NCBI GenBank assembly: GCA_021413845.1
Contig: JAIOPP010000005.1
Span: 1-46,299, forward strand
Direction of reading: 5' to 3'
Source: Planctomycetia bacterium
GTDB lineage: Bacteria > Planctomycetota > Planctomycetia > Pirellulales > PNKZ01
DNA length: 46,299 nt
Shown one piece after another: positions 23,678-32,494 of this stretch (positions within the stretch are counted from its first letter, which is position 1; every line of letters starts with the position of its first letter). Below the pieces are notes generated by a model. That model was given only the letters and a program-made list of their open reading frames with translations. It searched no databases and had not been told where the DNA came from. A program made the translations under genes and the position numbers.

Positions 23678-25266
23678 GCGATCCATTCAGGAATCACATG
23701 GCCGCCGACTCCGGTGAGCCGCGCGTCGAGCCCTTGGTTGCGAACCGTGAGCTTGAGATGATCCATGCCGAACAGCGCCAGGAGCGTGGCATGGAAATCG
23801 TTGACGTGCACCGGCTTCTCCGTGATCGACCAACCGAGCTCGTCGGTCGCTCCGTAGGTCAGCCCCCCCTTCACGCCTCCGCCGGCCATCCACAAGCTAT
23901 AGGCCGACGGATGATGATCGCGCCCGGTGATGCCACCCGAGGCGACGCGATTCTCGCCGAGCGGAGTTCGCCCGAACTCGCCGGCGAAGACGACGAGCGT
24001 GTCGTCGAGGAGCCCTCGCTGCTTCAAGTCTTTCAACAGCGCGGCGACCGGTTGATCGGCCATGCCGCAGTTGTGGCCGAGCTCGGCATCGAGGTTCGAG
24101 TGGTGGTCCCAAGAGGCGTGGAACAAGCTGACGAAGCGGACGCCCCGCTCGATCAAGCGCCGCGCGAGCAAACAGTTGGTGGAGAATTGCTTGTACTGAC
24201 CGGGCCCTCCGCCGCGGCTGGCTTTCAGTTCCGGCTCGTTGCGATCGATGCCGTAGGCGTCGAGCGTGGCTTGCGTCTCGTCGGAAAGATCGATCAATTC
24301 CGGCGCCGCAGATTGCATCCGGAATGCGAGCTCGTAGCTGGCGATGCGGCTCGCGATTTCCGGATCGTGGATCTCGCGAAACCGCTCGGCGTTGAGGTCG
24401 CGCATCACGTCGAGCCCTTGCCGCTGCAATGCAGGGGGCAAGCCGGCGGGATTCGTCAGGTTTAAGACCGGCTCCCCTTGATTGCGGAACAGCACGCCCG
24501 CATACATCGAGGGAAGAAACCCGCTGGCCCAGAGCGAGGCGCCGCCGCTCGTGCCGCGACCGGCCGAGAGGACGACGTAGCCGGGAAGATTCTGCGACTC
24601 GCTACCGAGACCGTAAGTCATCCACGAGCCGATCGTCGGCAAACCGAAAAACGGCCGGCCGGCCAACAGCGACAACTGCGCCGGATGATGGTTGAACTGA
24701 TCGGTGTGCATCGAGCGGACCATCAGAATGTCGTCGGCGCAGGTGGCGATGTGCGGCATGAAGTCGCTGAACTCCATGCCCGACGCACCATGCTTGGTAA
24801 ACTTCCGATTCGACCCGAGCAGCACGGCCGATTCTTTTTTGATGAACGCGAAGCGGACGTTCTTCGTCAACGACTCGGGCAACGCCTTGCCGTTGAGCTC
24901 GTTGAGCTTCGGCTTCGGATCGTAAAGATCGATCTGGCTCGGAGCCCCTTCGAGAAAGATGAAGATGCACTGCTTCGCCTTCGCGGGAAAATGCGACGTC
25001 TTCGGCGCAAGCGGGTCGGGCGGAGCGCCGGCGTTTCCTTTTTCCGGCGATTTCGCGAGGCTCTTGCCCGCGGTGAAACCGTCGCCTGCCATCAGGCCGG
25101 CGAGCGCCGCCATGCCCAGGCCGTAGCCGGACTGACCGAGAAACCGCCGCCGCGATTCCCCTTGCACGTGGGCGCGCAGCAGGTCGCCGTCGAGCGATCG
25201 ATCTGCGCGCGGCGCACCCGCGCGCAAACGCGCAAAGAACTCACGGTCTTCCGGGCACTCATGCAT
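23674..25266 (-). CDS. DUF1501 (sulfatase-like fold) Tat-exported protein
   Basis: The 530-residue protein starts with about 35 residues before a Tat motif (SRRRFLGQ) and hydrophobic stretch. Then come the DUF1501 hallmarks: KAKQCIFIFLEGAPSQIDLYDPKP, MEFSDFMPHIATCADDILMVRSMHTDQFNHHPAQ, GERGVRF-type LIERGVRFVSLFHASWDHH, VVFAGEFGRTP and GRDHHPSAYSLWMAGGGVKGG. The family resembles alkaline phosphatase/sulfatase folds, but its reaction is unproven. In planctomycetes it is nearly always paired with PSCyt1/DUF1549/DUF1553 proteins, as here (4-base gap downstream of that gene). Confidence 0.93.
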   Translation of the reverse strand: MHECPEDREFFARLRAGAPRADRSLDGDLLRAHVQGESRRRFLGQSGYGLGMAALAGLMAGDGFTAGKSLAKSPEKGNAGAPPDPLAPKTSHFPAKAKQCIFIFLEGAPSQIDLYDPKPKLNELNGKALPESLTKNVRFAFIKKESAVLLGSNRKFTKHGASGMEFSDFMPHIATCADDILMVRSMHTDQFNHHPAQLSLLAGRPFFGLPTIGSWMTYGLGSESQNLPGYVVLSAGRGTSGGASLWASGFLPSMYAGVLFRNQGEPVLNLTNPAGLPPALQRQGLDVMRDLNAERFREIHDPEIASRIASYELAFRMQSAAPELIDLSDETQATLDAYGIDRNEPELKASRGGGPGQYKQFSTNCLLARRLIERGVRFVSLFHASWDHHSNLDAELGHNCGMADQPVAALLKDLKQRGLLDDTLVVFAGEFGRTPLGENRVASGGITGRDHHPSAYSLWMAGGGVKGGLTYGATDELGWSITEKPVHVNDFHATLLALFGMDHLKLTVRNQGLDARLTGVGGHVIPEWIA

Positions 25267-25270
25267 GGGA

Positions 25271-28200
25271 CTATTCCCGAGTAATGAATTCGTCGAGGTT
25301 CAGGAGCACGCGGACGGTCGCGGTCCAGGCCGCCGCTTCCGTCGCCGAAATCTTCGCATCGGCGAAACGCCCGTTCATCTTCACCGCTTCTTGCGGGGCG
25401 GCTTGATAATACGAGCGGGCATCATCGAGCAGGCCTTGCAAGCGATCGAGCTCGTCGGCTTCGGGGGGGCGCGCCAAGCAGAGCCGCATCGCTTGTGCGA
25501 GTCGCGCACGATCGTCGACCTTAGCCGCAGCCGACTTCCCTTTCGAAGCGTCGGCTGCCGGGCCGGCGTCGTTCGCCAGCAGCCGCTTCGCCATCGCTTG
25601 CGATGCTTCGACGAAGCTATCGTTGTTCAACAGCGCGAGCGCTTGCAGGGGCGTATTCGAGACCGTTCGATTGACGCAGGTCGTGTTCGCGTCCGGGCAG
25701 TCGAAGGTCATCAACGTCGGGTGCGGGACCGTCCGTTTGAAGAACGTATACATGCCGCGGCGATAGCGATCGTCGCCGGTGCTGTCGGTCCAACTGAAAC
25801 TATTGGCGTAACTCAGCTTCGCCAAATCGGCGGGCATCGGCGGAAACACGCTCGGTCCGCCGATCTTCGCGTTCAGCAATCCGCCGGCGCTCAGCGCCAA
25901 ATCGCGCACGATCTCACCTTCGACACGGAGCCGATTTTGTCGCGACAACAGCGTGTTTTGCGGATCGGTGTCGACCAGCTCGGGCCGGTGCGTCGAGGCT
26001 TGCCGGTACGTGGCCGACATGAGAATCACCTTCAAGAAACTCTTCAACGACCACGGCTTCGCGGAACGATTCACCATCCCGGCGCCGCTGCCCGAGCGAA
26101 GCTCCACGGCGAGCCAATCGAGTAGTTCCGGATGCGACGGCACATCGCCCCGCACGCCGAAGTCGTTTACCGTGCGAACGATGCCGACGCCGAACAGCCG
26201 AGCCCAAATCTGATTGGCGACGACGCGCGGCGTGAGATGATTTTCGTTGCTCACCAGCCAGCGGGCGAGATCGAGTCGGGAGTAAGGCTTGCCGTCGGCT
26301 TTCGGCTTCGGCAACACATGCAACAGGTTCGAGCGCACCTCTTCGGTCGGCGAAAGGAAGTCTCCCCGCTCGAAGCGAAACGTCTTGCGATCGTGCAGCG
26401 GGGTCGCGATCGTGCGTACCGGCAGCATCTCCACCTTCGACTCCGTCAGCACCGCTTCGATCTGCGCTTGCAGAGTGCGGACCTTCTCATCTTGATCCGC
26501 ATAGTGATCGAACAGCGTTTCCTTCATCTTCGCGACGCGCTTCTCGGGATACATCTTCAGCGCCGTAGCGACATCGAACGGGATGTGCAGTTCCGCGGCA
26601 TCGCCCGTCAGCGCTTGCAACCGGAAGCGGCCGAGCGTGCGACTTTCGCCGTACGACTGTTCGAGCTCGATCGCGACCCGCTCGCCGGCGGCCAGCGTCA
26701 GGGGAGCCATGAACCGCACCTGGAGGTAGTGCGTGTTTTTGAACTTCGGCCCGAGATGCCAGCCTTTCTTCTTATCCTTGTCCGCTTGCTTAGCCTTGTC
26801 CGTTTTCTTAACGGCAGTCGTGCCGAGTACGTCGGCCGCGAAGAAGCCTGCGTCGATCGCGTCGGCCGTGGCCCGTTGCAGCGTCAGCGGGCGGAGTTTC
26901 TTTCCTGACGCATCAATGATCTCGGCCCGAACGCCGGTGACGACGAAGCCGCCGTCGACCGAGAGGCCGGCTCCCTTGGCCGGCAGTTCCGGGTCGGGAA
27001 TCGCATCCAAGCGCAGGCCGGTAAGCCCCGCGAGTTTCGACTCGAAAGTGAGCGTGTAGCTGTCGGTCGACGGCGCTGCGGTCTTAGGCAACTCGGCGCG
27101 ATACGATCCGTCTTTCTGTTTGGCAAACTTCAAGCCGCTCGTTGCTTTTACGTTCGCGACCTCCAGCGGCTCGACCTTGAGCGGCGTATTCGGCAGCGCC
27201 ATGATAAGCTTGCGTTGCTCGTCTTCCCACTTCAGCTCCGCCGGCGCGATCTCTCGCTTCCGCGCTGCGAGCGATTCTTCCAACGGGATCAACTTTCGCT
27301 CGAGCGCCGCGAGATCGCTGCGTTGCATCGGGAGCTTCGTGAGCGCTTCGTCGGCGCCGTTGAAGAACGCGAACATCTGATAGTATTCGGTTTGCGAGAT
27401 TTCGTCGTACTTGTGGTTATGGCACTTCGCGCAGCCGAGCGTGAGCCCGAGCCAAACGGTGCCCAGCGTGTCGGTTCGATCGAACACGGCGTTAATGCGA
27501 TACTCTTCTTGGTCGACGCCCCCTTCTTCGTTGGTGAGCGTTTGGCGATTGAACGCCGTGGCGATCTTTTGGCTCGTCGTGGCTTTCGGCAGCAAGTCGC
27601 CGGCAAGTTGTTCGATCGTGAACCGGTCGAACGGCACGTCGTCGTTCATCGCGCGAATGACCCAATCGCGATAGACATACGCGTCGGGCCGAGCGCGGTC
27701 TTTCTCGTAGCCGTCGCTATCGGCATAACGGGCCATGTCGAGCCAATGCCTACCCCAACGCTCGCCGAAGTGAGGCGACGCGAGCAGCCGGTCGACGAGC
27801 CCCTCATAAGCCGCCGACGATTTATCCGCCACGAACGCCTCGACCTCTTCCGGCTTCGGCAGGAGTCCTAACAAGTCGAAGTAGAGCCGTTTGATCTGGA
27901 CCGTGCGCTCGGCTTCGGGCGACGGACGGATCCCCTTCGCTGCGAGCTTCGCCGCAACGAACGCATCGAGCGGACTGCGAATCGCCGCCGCTGCGGCGAC
28001 CTGCGGCACGGCCGGCGCAACCAGCGGTCGATAGGCCCAATGCGTTTGATATTCGGCCCCTTCGGCGATCCAGCGCCGGAGCTTGGCGATCTCCGTTGCC
28101 GAAAGCGATTTGCCTTCCGGCGGCATGCGCACGTCTTGGTCGTGGCTGGCGACGCGCCGCAGGAGTTCGCCGGCCTCGGGCTTCCCGGCGACGATGCTTA

Positions 28201-28501
28201 CCGCACCGCTTGCGAGTTTGTCGAGCGCCGATTTACGGTCGGTCAGGTTCAAGCCGGCCTCGGCCTTATCGGGTCCGTGGCAGCGAATGCAATGCTCGGC
28301 CAACAGCGGCTTGATGTCGCGCGAGAACTCGACGGGCGGTTCGCTCGGCTTCGCTTTTTCCTGGGAGCGACTTACGGCTAGCTCGACGGCCGAGGAGCGC
28401 GAGAGCAGCAATGCCGCATCTTGTTCGACGACGAGCGCCACGCTCGCAGCGCAGCCGACCACGATCCATGCGCCGACGACGATACGCAGCCGATAAGGCA
28501 T
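25271..28501 (-). CDS. Planctomycete cytochrome c protein PSCyt1-DUF1549-DUF1553
   Basis: The 1076-residue exported protein has an N-terminal membrane anchor or signal (IVVGAWIVVGCAASVALVV). A PSCyt1 domain follows with heme-binding CIRCH at residues 71-75 and a distal Met in VRMPPEGK. DUF1549 (about 175-390) contains RHWLDMARYADSDGYEKD and a second CxxCH, CAKCH at 357-361. A middle region of carbohydrate-binding-like beta strands comes next, and DUF1553 (about 740-1000) ends the protein (PRVVANQIWARLFGVGIV, CPDANTTCVNRTVSNTPLQAL). The set is thought to act in periplasmic breakdown of complex carbon, but this is not established. TTAGGAG precedes the ATG. It is followed by the DUF1501 gene in one operon. 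Confidence 0.94.
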   Translation of the reverse strand: MPYRLRIVVGAWIVVGCAASVALVVEQDAALLLSRSSAVELAVSRSQEKAKPSEPPVEFSRDIKPLLAEHCIRCHGPDKAEAGLNLTDRKSALDKLASGAVSIVAGKPEAGELLRRVASHDQDVRMPPEGKSLSATEIAKLRRWIAEGAEYQTHWAYRPLVAPAVPQVAAAAAIRSPLDAFVAAKLAAKGIRPSPEAERTVQIKRLYFDLLGLLPKPEEVEAFVADKSSAAYEGLVDRLLASPHFGERWGRHWLDMARYADSDGYEKDRARPDAYVYRDWVIRAMNDDVPFDRFTIEQLAGDLLPKATTSQKIATAFNRQTLTNEEGGVDQEEYRINAVFDRTDTLGTVWLGLTLGCAKCHNHKYDEISQTEYYQMFAFFNGADEALTKLPMQRSDLAALERKLIPLEESLAARKREIAPAELKWEDEQRKLIMALPNTPLKVEPLEVANVKATSGLKFAKQKDGSYRAELPKTAAPSTDSYTLTFESKLAGLTGLRLDAIPDPELPAKGAGLSVDGGFVVTGVRAEIIDASGKKLRPLTLQRATADAIDAGFFAADVLGTTAVKKTDKAKQADKDKKKGWHLGPKFKNTHYLQVRFMAPLTLAAGERVAIELEQSYGESRTLGRFRLQALTGDAAELHIPFDVATALKMYPEKRVAKMKETLFDHYADQDEKVRTLQAQIEAVLTESKVEMLPVRTIATPLHDRKTFRFERGDFLSPTEEVRSNLLHVLPKPKADGKPYSRLDLARWLVSNENHLTPRVVANQIWARLFGVGIVRTVNDFGVRGDVPSHPELLDWLAVELRSGSGAGMVNRSAKPWSLKSFLKVILMSATYRQASTHRPELVDTDPQNTLLSRQNRLRVEGEIVRDLALSAGGLLNAKIGGPSVFPPMPADLAKLSYANSFSWTDSTGDDRYRRGMYTFFKRTVPHPTLMTFDCPDANTTCVNRTVSNTPLQALALLNNDSFVEASQAMAKRLLANDAGPAADASKGKSAAAKVDDRARLAQAMRLCLARPPEADELDRLQGLLDDARSYYQAAPQEAVKMNGRFADAKISATEAAAWTATVRVLLNLDEFITRE

Positions 28502-28745
28502 CTGCGGAACTCCTAAGGAGGCGGGAATACCGGAGGGTCAGCCACCGCCGAAAAGGAAGGCGGGAACGAAGGTCGATCGTGGCGGTGCAGGAGTGCTAGG
28601 CCGGTGAATTCATTTTGCGGTCGACGAGCCCGAACGTCAAGCAGAGATTGCCGTGCCGATTTCCCTCGGCGGCTCACTCCGCTCCGGGAAATTTGTGATA
28701 TAAAGCCCGCTTCGGAGCCGTTTTTCGCGCCCACAGGAATACGCC

Positions 28746-30032
28746 ATGTCCGACTCGCTTCGCACGCGCATTTTCGACGCCCTCGATTCGCTCACGATCG
28801 TCGATCCCCATACGCACATCAATGCCCACTCGCCGGCTTCGACGACGCTCGTCGATATTCTCGGCTACCACTACTACACCGAGCTCGCGCACTCGGCCGG
28901 CATGCCGAAAGCAGCGATCGAAGAGCCGGGCCTCGACCCGAAGGAGAAGACGCGAAGAATCATCGAGAACCTCGCGCCGCTCGACAACACGATTCAATAC
29001 AGTTGGTTCATCGAGATCGCGCAGAAATTCTTCGGGTTCGCCGACGACCGCGTGACGCCGGACAACTGGGAGCAGCTATACGACACGGCCGCCAAGAAGA
29101 TGCAAGCCGGCGATTGGTCGCAACAGGTGCTGAAGCAAAGCAAGCTCGAAGCGGTATTTCTAACGAACGACTTCGACGACCCGCTCGCAGGGTTCGACAC
29201 GCAGACCTATGTGCCGTGCCTGCGAACCGATGATTTGGTATTTCATCTCGGCAAGCCGGAGGTGCGCGCGCGGCTTGAGAAGGCGACCCAAAGTGCGATC
29301 GGCTCGGCGGCGCAGCTTCGTGCGGCGATCGGCTTGTTGTTCCGACATTTCAAAGCGCGCGGCGCGCGGGCCTGCGCGATTTCGCTTCCTCCGGACTTCG
29401 CGCCGACGAAAGTCGCAGCGGCGACCGCCGATCTCGCCTTGCAGGCAGTTCTCAAAGACGGCGTGAATGCCGATGCCGCGCGACGGCGCGACCTGTCGAA
29501 CTTCGTCTTTTGGACGCTGGCCGAATACTGCGTCGAGTTCAAGCTGCCGTTCGATCTGATGATCGGTGTGAATCGGGCCGTGTATCCCGGCGGCGTGTTT
29601 CAGGGGATGGACTTGTACGACAGTCGGGTTTCGCTGATTCAATACAAAGAGCTGTTCAATGCCTTCCCGGCGGTGATGTTTCCGATCTCGGTGTTGGCGA
29701 GCGTCACGAATCAAGAACTGGTCAGCTACGCTTGGATTTTTCCGAACGTCGCGATCAACGGCCACTGGTGGTACTCGAACACGCCGACCTACATCGAGCA
29801 CGACGCCGCGGCGCGGCTCGAAGCGGTGCCGCGCACGAAGAACGTCGGCTACTACAGCGACATGTATAAGCTGGAATTCGCGCTGCCGAAGTTCGCGATG
29901 TATAAGCGGATCTTGGCGAAGATCTTGGCCGAGCGCTACGTGGTCGATCGAAATTGGAGCGAAGAGCGCGCGATCGCGCTCGGCACGGAAGTGCTGCGAG
30001 ACAATACGCGGCGGATCTTTTATCGCGACTAA
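28746..30032 (+). CDS. Glucuronate-isomerase-like amidohydrolase
   Basis: The 428-residue protein resembles uronate isomerase (UxaC) of the amidohydrolase superfamily: VDPHTHI supplies the first metal pair (His22, His24), with SWFIEIAQKFFG, an internal FDTQTYVP segment, and the C-terminal PNVAINGHWWYSNTP and YYSDMYKLEFALPKFAMYKRIL. True UxaC enzymes are about 470 residues and have VDTHCHL, so the substrate may differ. An AGGAA ribosome-binding site lies before the ATG. It is divergent from the PSCyt1 gene across 244 bases and monocistronic, followed by a large non-coding island. Confidence 0.85.
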   Translation: MSDSLRTRIFDALDSLTIVDPHTHINAHSPASTTLVDILGYHYYTELAHSAGMPKAAIEEPGLDPKEKTRRIIENLAPLDNTIQYSWFIEIAQKFFGFADDRVTPDNWEQLYDTAAKKMQAGDWSQQVLKQSKLEAVFLTNDFDDPLAGFDTQTYVPCLRTDDLVFHLGKPEVRARLEKATQSAIGSAAQLRAAIGLLFRHFKARGARACAISLPPDFAPTKVAAATADLALQAVLKDGVNADAARRRDLSNFVFWTLAEYCVEFKLPFDLMIGVNRAVYPGGVFQGMDLYDSRVSLIQYKELFNAFPAVMFPISVLASVTNQELVSYAWIFPNVAINGHWWYSNTPTYIEHDAAARLEAVPRTKNVGYYSDMYKLEFALPKFAMYKRILAKILAERYVVDRNWSEERAIALGTEVLRDNTRRIFYRD

Positions 30033-30061
30033 GTGCGATTCGATTCGCTGCCGCGCGCATT

Positions 30062-30234
30062 AACGTAGCAGGCACGTTCCACGTGCCGTAGCCACATGCG
30101 CCATTCGAGCGCGACGCACGATCGCGACACGTTCAGCTCCGTTCAATAGCCCCGAATGCATATCCGGGGCCGCAGCGTGATGATCGTTCCGTATCGTTCG
30201 TGGCGGACGGCACGTGGAACGTGCCTGCTACGTT
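30062..30234 (+). repeat. MITE-like element, copy 1
   Basis: This 173-base element is bounded by 28-base terminal inverted repeats that differ little: AACGTAGCAGGCACGTTCC at the left (30062-30089) and its complement at the right (30207-30234). Each end contains its own hairpin, GGCACGT/ACGTGCC. An inner CCCCG...CGGGG hairpin sits near the centre. It has no coding capacity, which fits a non-autonomous transposable element or a structured intergenic repeat. Confidence 0.75.
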
Positions 30235-30525
30235 GAAGACTTGGCCCAATTCTTCGCGTTGAATCTCACCGCGTGTCGTGCGATGTTGAGTCGTGTGAGG
30301 AGACGCGACTCCGACCTCCGGTAGGTTTCGACGCGTTGCAATAAAATGCGACGACGAATCGCGATGGGGAATTTTTAGCTTCGGCTGCGCCGCTTGTCGC
30401 CGCCGGGGCTGGAACGAATCGAGCGCTAAACTCGGTCCCTTGCGACGATGGTCGATCGCGCGATTGCCGAAAACGAACGTTCGATGTCTTCTTCCGGCTT
30501 GCGGTGCGTAAGAAATTATGCCTCG

Positions 30526-30582
30526 CGATCCTCGGTCGTCGTGCGTTCAGGCGAGACGCACGACGACAACCAACGAGGATCG
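30526..30582. repeat. Long hairpin in the structured island
   Basis: CGATCCTCG plus GTCGTCGTGCGT (30526-30546) pairs with ACGCACGACGAC (30556-30567) and CGAGGATCG (30574-30582). This gives 21 bp of stem with a 6-base bulge (AACCAA) on the right arm and a 9-base loop. There is no recognised gene around it, although open frames cross it on both strands. The flanking parts of 30235-30816 show nothing else I can name. Confidence 0.6.
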
Positions 30583-30652
30583 AAACTTGCACGATGGTCT
30601 TTGCGAGGTTGCAACATCGCAGAGAACGCTTCGTCGCTATGGGCGTCGTCCG

Positions 30653-30767
30653 GTGCGTCGTCGCCTGAGCCAGTCTTGCTTCAAATGAAGCAAGCCGGTT
30701 CGGGCGGAATGCTCTGCGCAGAGAATCGTTTGACAAGATGCCCCAGCCCGCTCGGGCGACGACGCAC
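30653..30767. repeat. Cloverleaf-like nested hairpin element
   Basis: An outer 18-bp stem with one mismatch joins GTGCGTCGTCGCCTGAGC (30653-30670) to its complement at 30750-30767. Inside are two further hairpins: CTTGCTTCA/TGAAGCAAG (30675-30694) and CTCTGC/GCAGAG (30712-30723). The result would be a multi-branched structure in DNA or RNA. It is not a tRNA, since it lacks a 7-base acceptor stem, T-loop and CCA context. It may be a dispersed repeat or a structured RNA. Confidence 0.6.
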
Positions 30768-30816
30768 GAATGTTTTTCAAGTCGCAAGCCGGCGCGATTA
30801 TGGCTGTGCTTTGTTT

Positions 30817-30988
30817 AAGTAGCAGGCACGTTCCACGTGCCGTCCGCCACAGTTGATACGGAACGATCGTTGCGGTGCGGCCCCGGATATACATCCGGGG
30901 CTATTGAACGGAGACTGCGTGCGTCGCGATGCTGCAATTAGCTTTAGCGATGCACGTGGCTACGGCACGTGGAACGTGCCTGCTACTT
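30817..30988 (-). repeat. MITE-like element, copy 2 (inverted relative to copy 1)
   Basis: This element of about 172 bases has the same terminal inverted repeats (AAGTAGCAGGCACGTTCC at 30817 onward; complement ending at 30988) and, read on the minus strand, the same internal order as copy 1: GTAGCCAC, then CGTTCAATAGCCCCGGATG, then GATCGTTCCGTATC, then GTGGCGGACGG. Interior bases have diverged while the ends and central hairpin (CCCCGGAT/ATCCGGGG) are kept. Its right end abuts the stop codon of the FadL-like gene. Confidence 0.75.
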
Positions 30989-32244
30989 TAGCGAGCTAAG
31001 ACGCCGTTGCGGCCGAAGCGGTAGGTCATGCCGAGGCCGACCCAATAGCTTTGCACTTTCACCGAGGTGTACTGCCCCGTCGAGCCCGACTCGGGGAGCA
31101 TGCCGCCGGCGAAGAGGTCGAGATCGAGGCCCGGCTTCAGGTCGACGATGCCGATGCCGCCCGAGATGCGGTTCTGATTGATCAACGCGAATTGCGATTG
31201 CACATACTCGACCGCCGCGATGCCTTGAGCCAGAGTGCCCGGAGGAACGACGCCGCCGACGGCGGCGCCTGTGATCGGCTTCACGGGATTTTGCGCGTAG
31301 ACGTAGCCGGCTCGGAGCCGCAGCCGGTTGTAACTATACTGCGAGCCGAATTGAAAGACCCATTGATCGCGATAGACCGAGCTGAAGAGGTCGGCCCGTT
31401 CCCAATTTTTGTACAAGATATCCATCGCGAGCAGCAGCCTGCCGTCCAGGAGTCGCGTGTTGGCGATGCCGAAACCGACGTTCGACGGGAGCTCCATTTG
31501 TACGTTGCGCGTAGTCTGGAAAGTGCCGTCGAACGCTTCAAAGCTGATCGCATTGCGAAAGTTGAAATGCTGCTTCGTTTGCCAATACACGCCGAGCGAC
31601 GTGGCATCGGTGAGAGCGTAGTTCGCGCCCAAGCCGCCGCGGATGCCGTAGGCTTGCGCCATCGCGCTGTTGCCGACGAACGGCCCGTCGAAGTAACCGG
31701 TGCCGAGCGAGAAGTTCGTGCCGAGCGAAAGGCGATCGGTCAGCTTCACGCCGAAGGCCGACGTCATTTCCAAGACCAAGATGCTCGAGCTCGCGCGATT
31801 GCTCGCCGGGATGCCACGAAAGTCGACCCCCGCGCCGGCGTTGGAGATGAGCCCGAAACCCATCGTGGCATCGGCGCCGAGCACTTCGAGTTGCCGGCTC
31901 AAGCCGATGTTGGCGACGGCGACGCCGGGCGTTTGCGACTTTCCGGAGAACGGCTCGACGTTCGGAACCCGCAGGCTTCCGGTCTGATAGAGATCGTAGG
32001 TCGCTTCGGCCCAGCCGCCGCCGAACTGGAATTGCGAGCCTTGGAATTGGGTCAGCGTCGCGGGATTGGCATTCAGGCCGGCGAGCAATTCTTGCGGCCG
32101 AGTATTGCCGACGCCTCCCATGCCGCCCGATGCCGGCAGCAGGTTGTTGTGGAGTTCGACGCCGAACGGCTGCGCCTGCGCCGCGCTCGCGACTATGAAG
32201 AGCCCGACGACGGCCAAGACGATGCTTCTGAGAGGGTGACGCAT
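30988..32244 (-). CDS. FadL/OmpP1-type outer membrane transport protein
   Basis: The 418-residue protein has a signal peptide cleaved after AQA (residue 25), then QPFGVELHNNLLPASGGMGGVGNTRPQ, which resembles the N-terminal hatch region of FadL/OmpP1/TodX channels (here NPATLTQFQG follows the NANPA motif). The rest is alternating amphipathic strands ending in an aromatic MTYRFGRNGVLAR, as expected of a beta-barrel. The family imports hydrophobic molecules across the outer membrane. The substrate is unknown. Its TAA stop directly touches the end of MITE-like copy 2. It follows the VWA gene by 250 bases on the same strand. Confidence 0.88.
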   Translation of the reverse strand: MRHPLRSIVLAVVGLFIVASAAQAQPFGVELHNNLLPASGGMGGVGNTRPQELLAGLNANPATLTQFQGSQFQFGGGWAEATYDLYQTGSLRVPNVEPFSGKSQTPGVAVANIGLSRQLEVLGADATMGFGLISNAGAGVDFRGIPASNRASSSILVLEMTSAFGVKLTDRLSLGTNFSLGTGYFDGPFVGNSAMAQAYGIRGGLGANYALTDATSLGVYWQTKQHFNFRNAISFEAFDGTFQTTRNVQMELPSNVGFGIANTRLLDGRLLLAMDILYKNWERADLFSSVYRDQWVFQFGSQYSYNRLRLRAGYVYAQNPVKPITGAAVGGVVPPGTLAQGIAAVEYVQSQFALINQNRISGGIGIVDLKPGLDLDLFAGGMLPESGSTGQYTSVKVQSYWVGLGMTYRFGRNGVLAR

Positions 32245-32494
32245 GGTGCTTCTCGGTTATGCGGTCGAGCGCCGTCGGGCGCGGGCGCGCTGCGGCGGCG
32301 CTGCGACCTGGCCGGCGATACTGCATGCCGCGATCGTGCCGTCGGTACGGTTTTTTCTAGGGACGCCGATTATGAGAATCGACATCGCCGGCCGAAGACG
32401 AAAAAAATACCGCGGCGCGGGAACCTTCGGCAGGACCGGAACAGATTAACACCGGTGAGCCGTGAACGACGAAGGCCTTAAGCTTATGCACTCA

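Noticed and set aside
30653-30767. A possible tRNA or tmRNA
   Set aside because: The outer stem is 18 bp with no T-loop, anticodon arm or CCA end, so the geometry does not fit.
30266-30822. Open frames of 173 (-) and 124 (+) residues between the MITE-like copies
   Set aside because: They overlap hairpin structures on both strands, have no ribosome-binding site and no recognisable domain.
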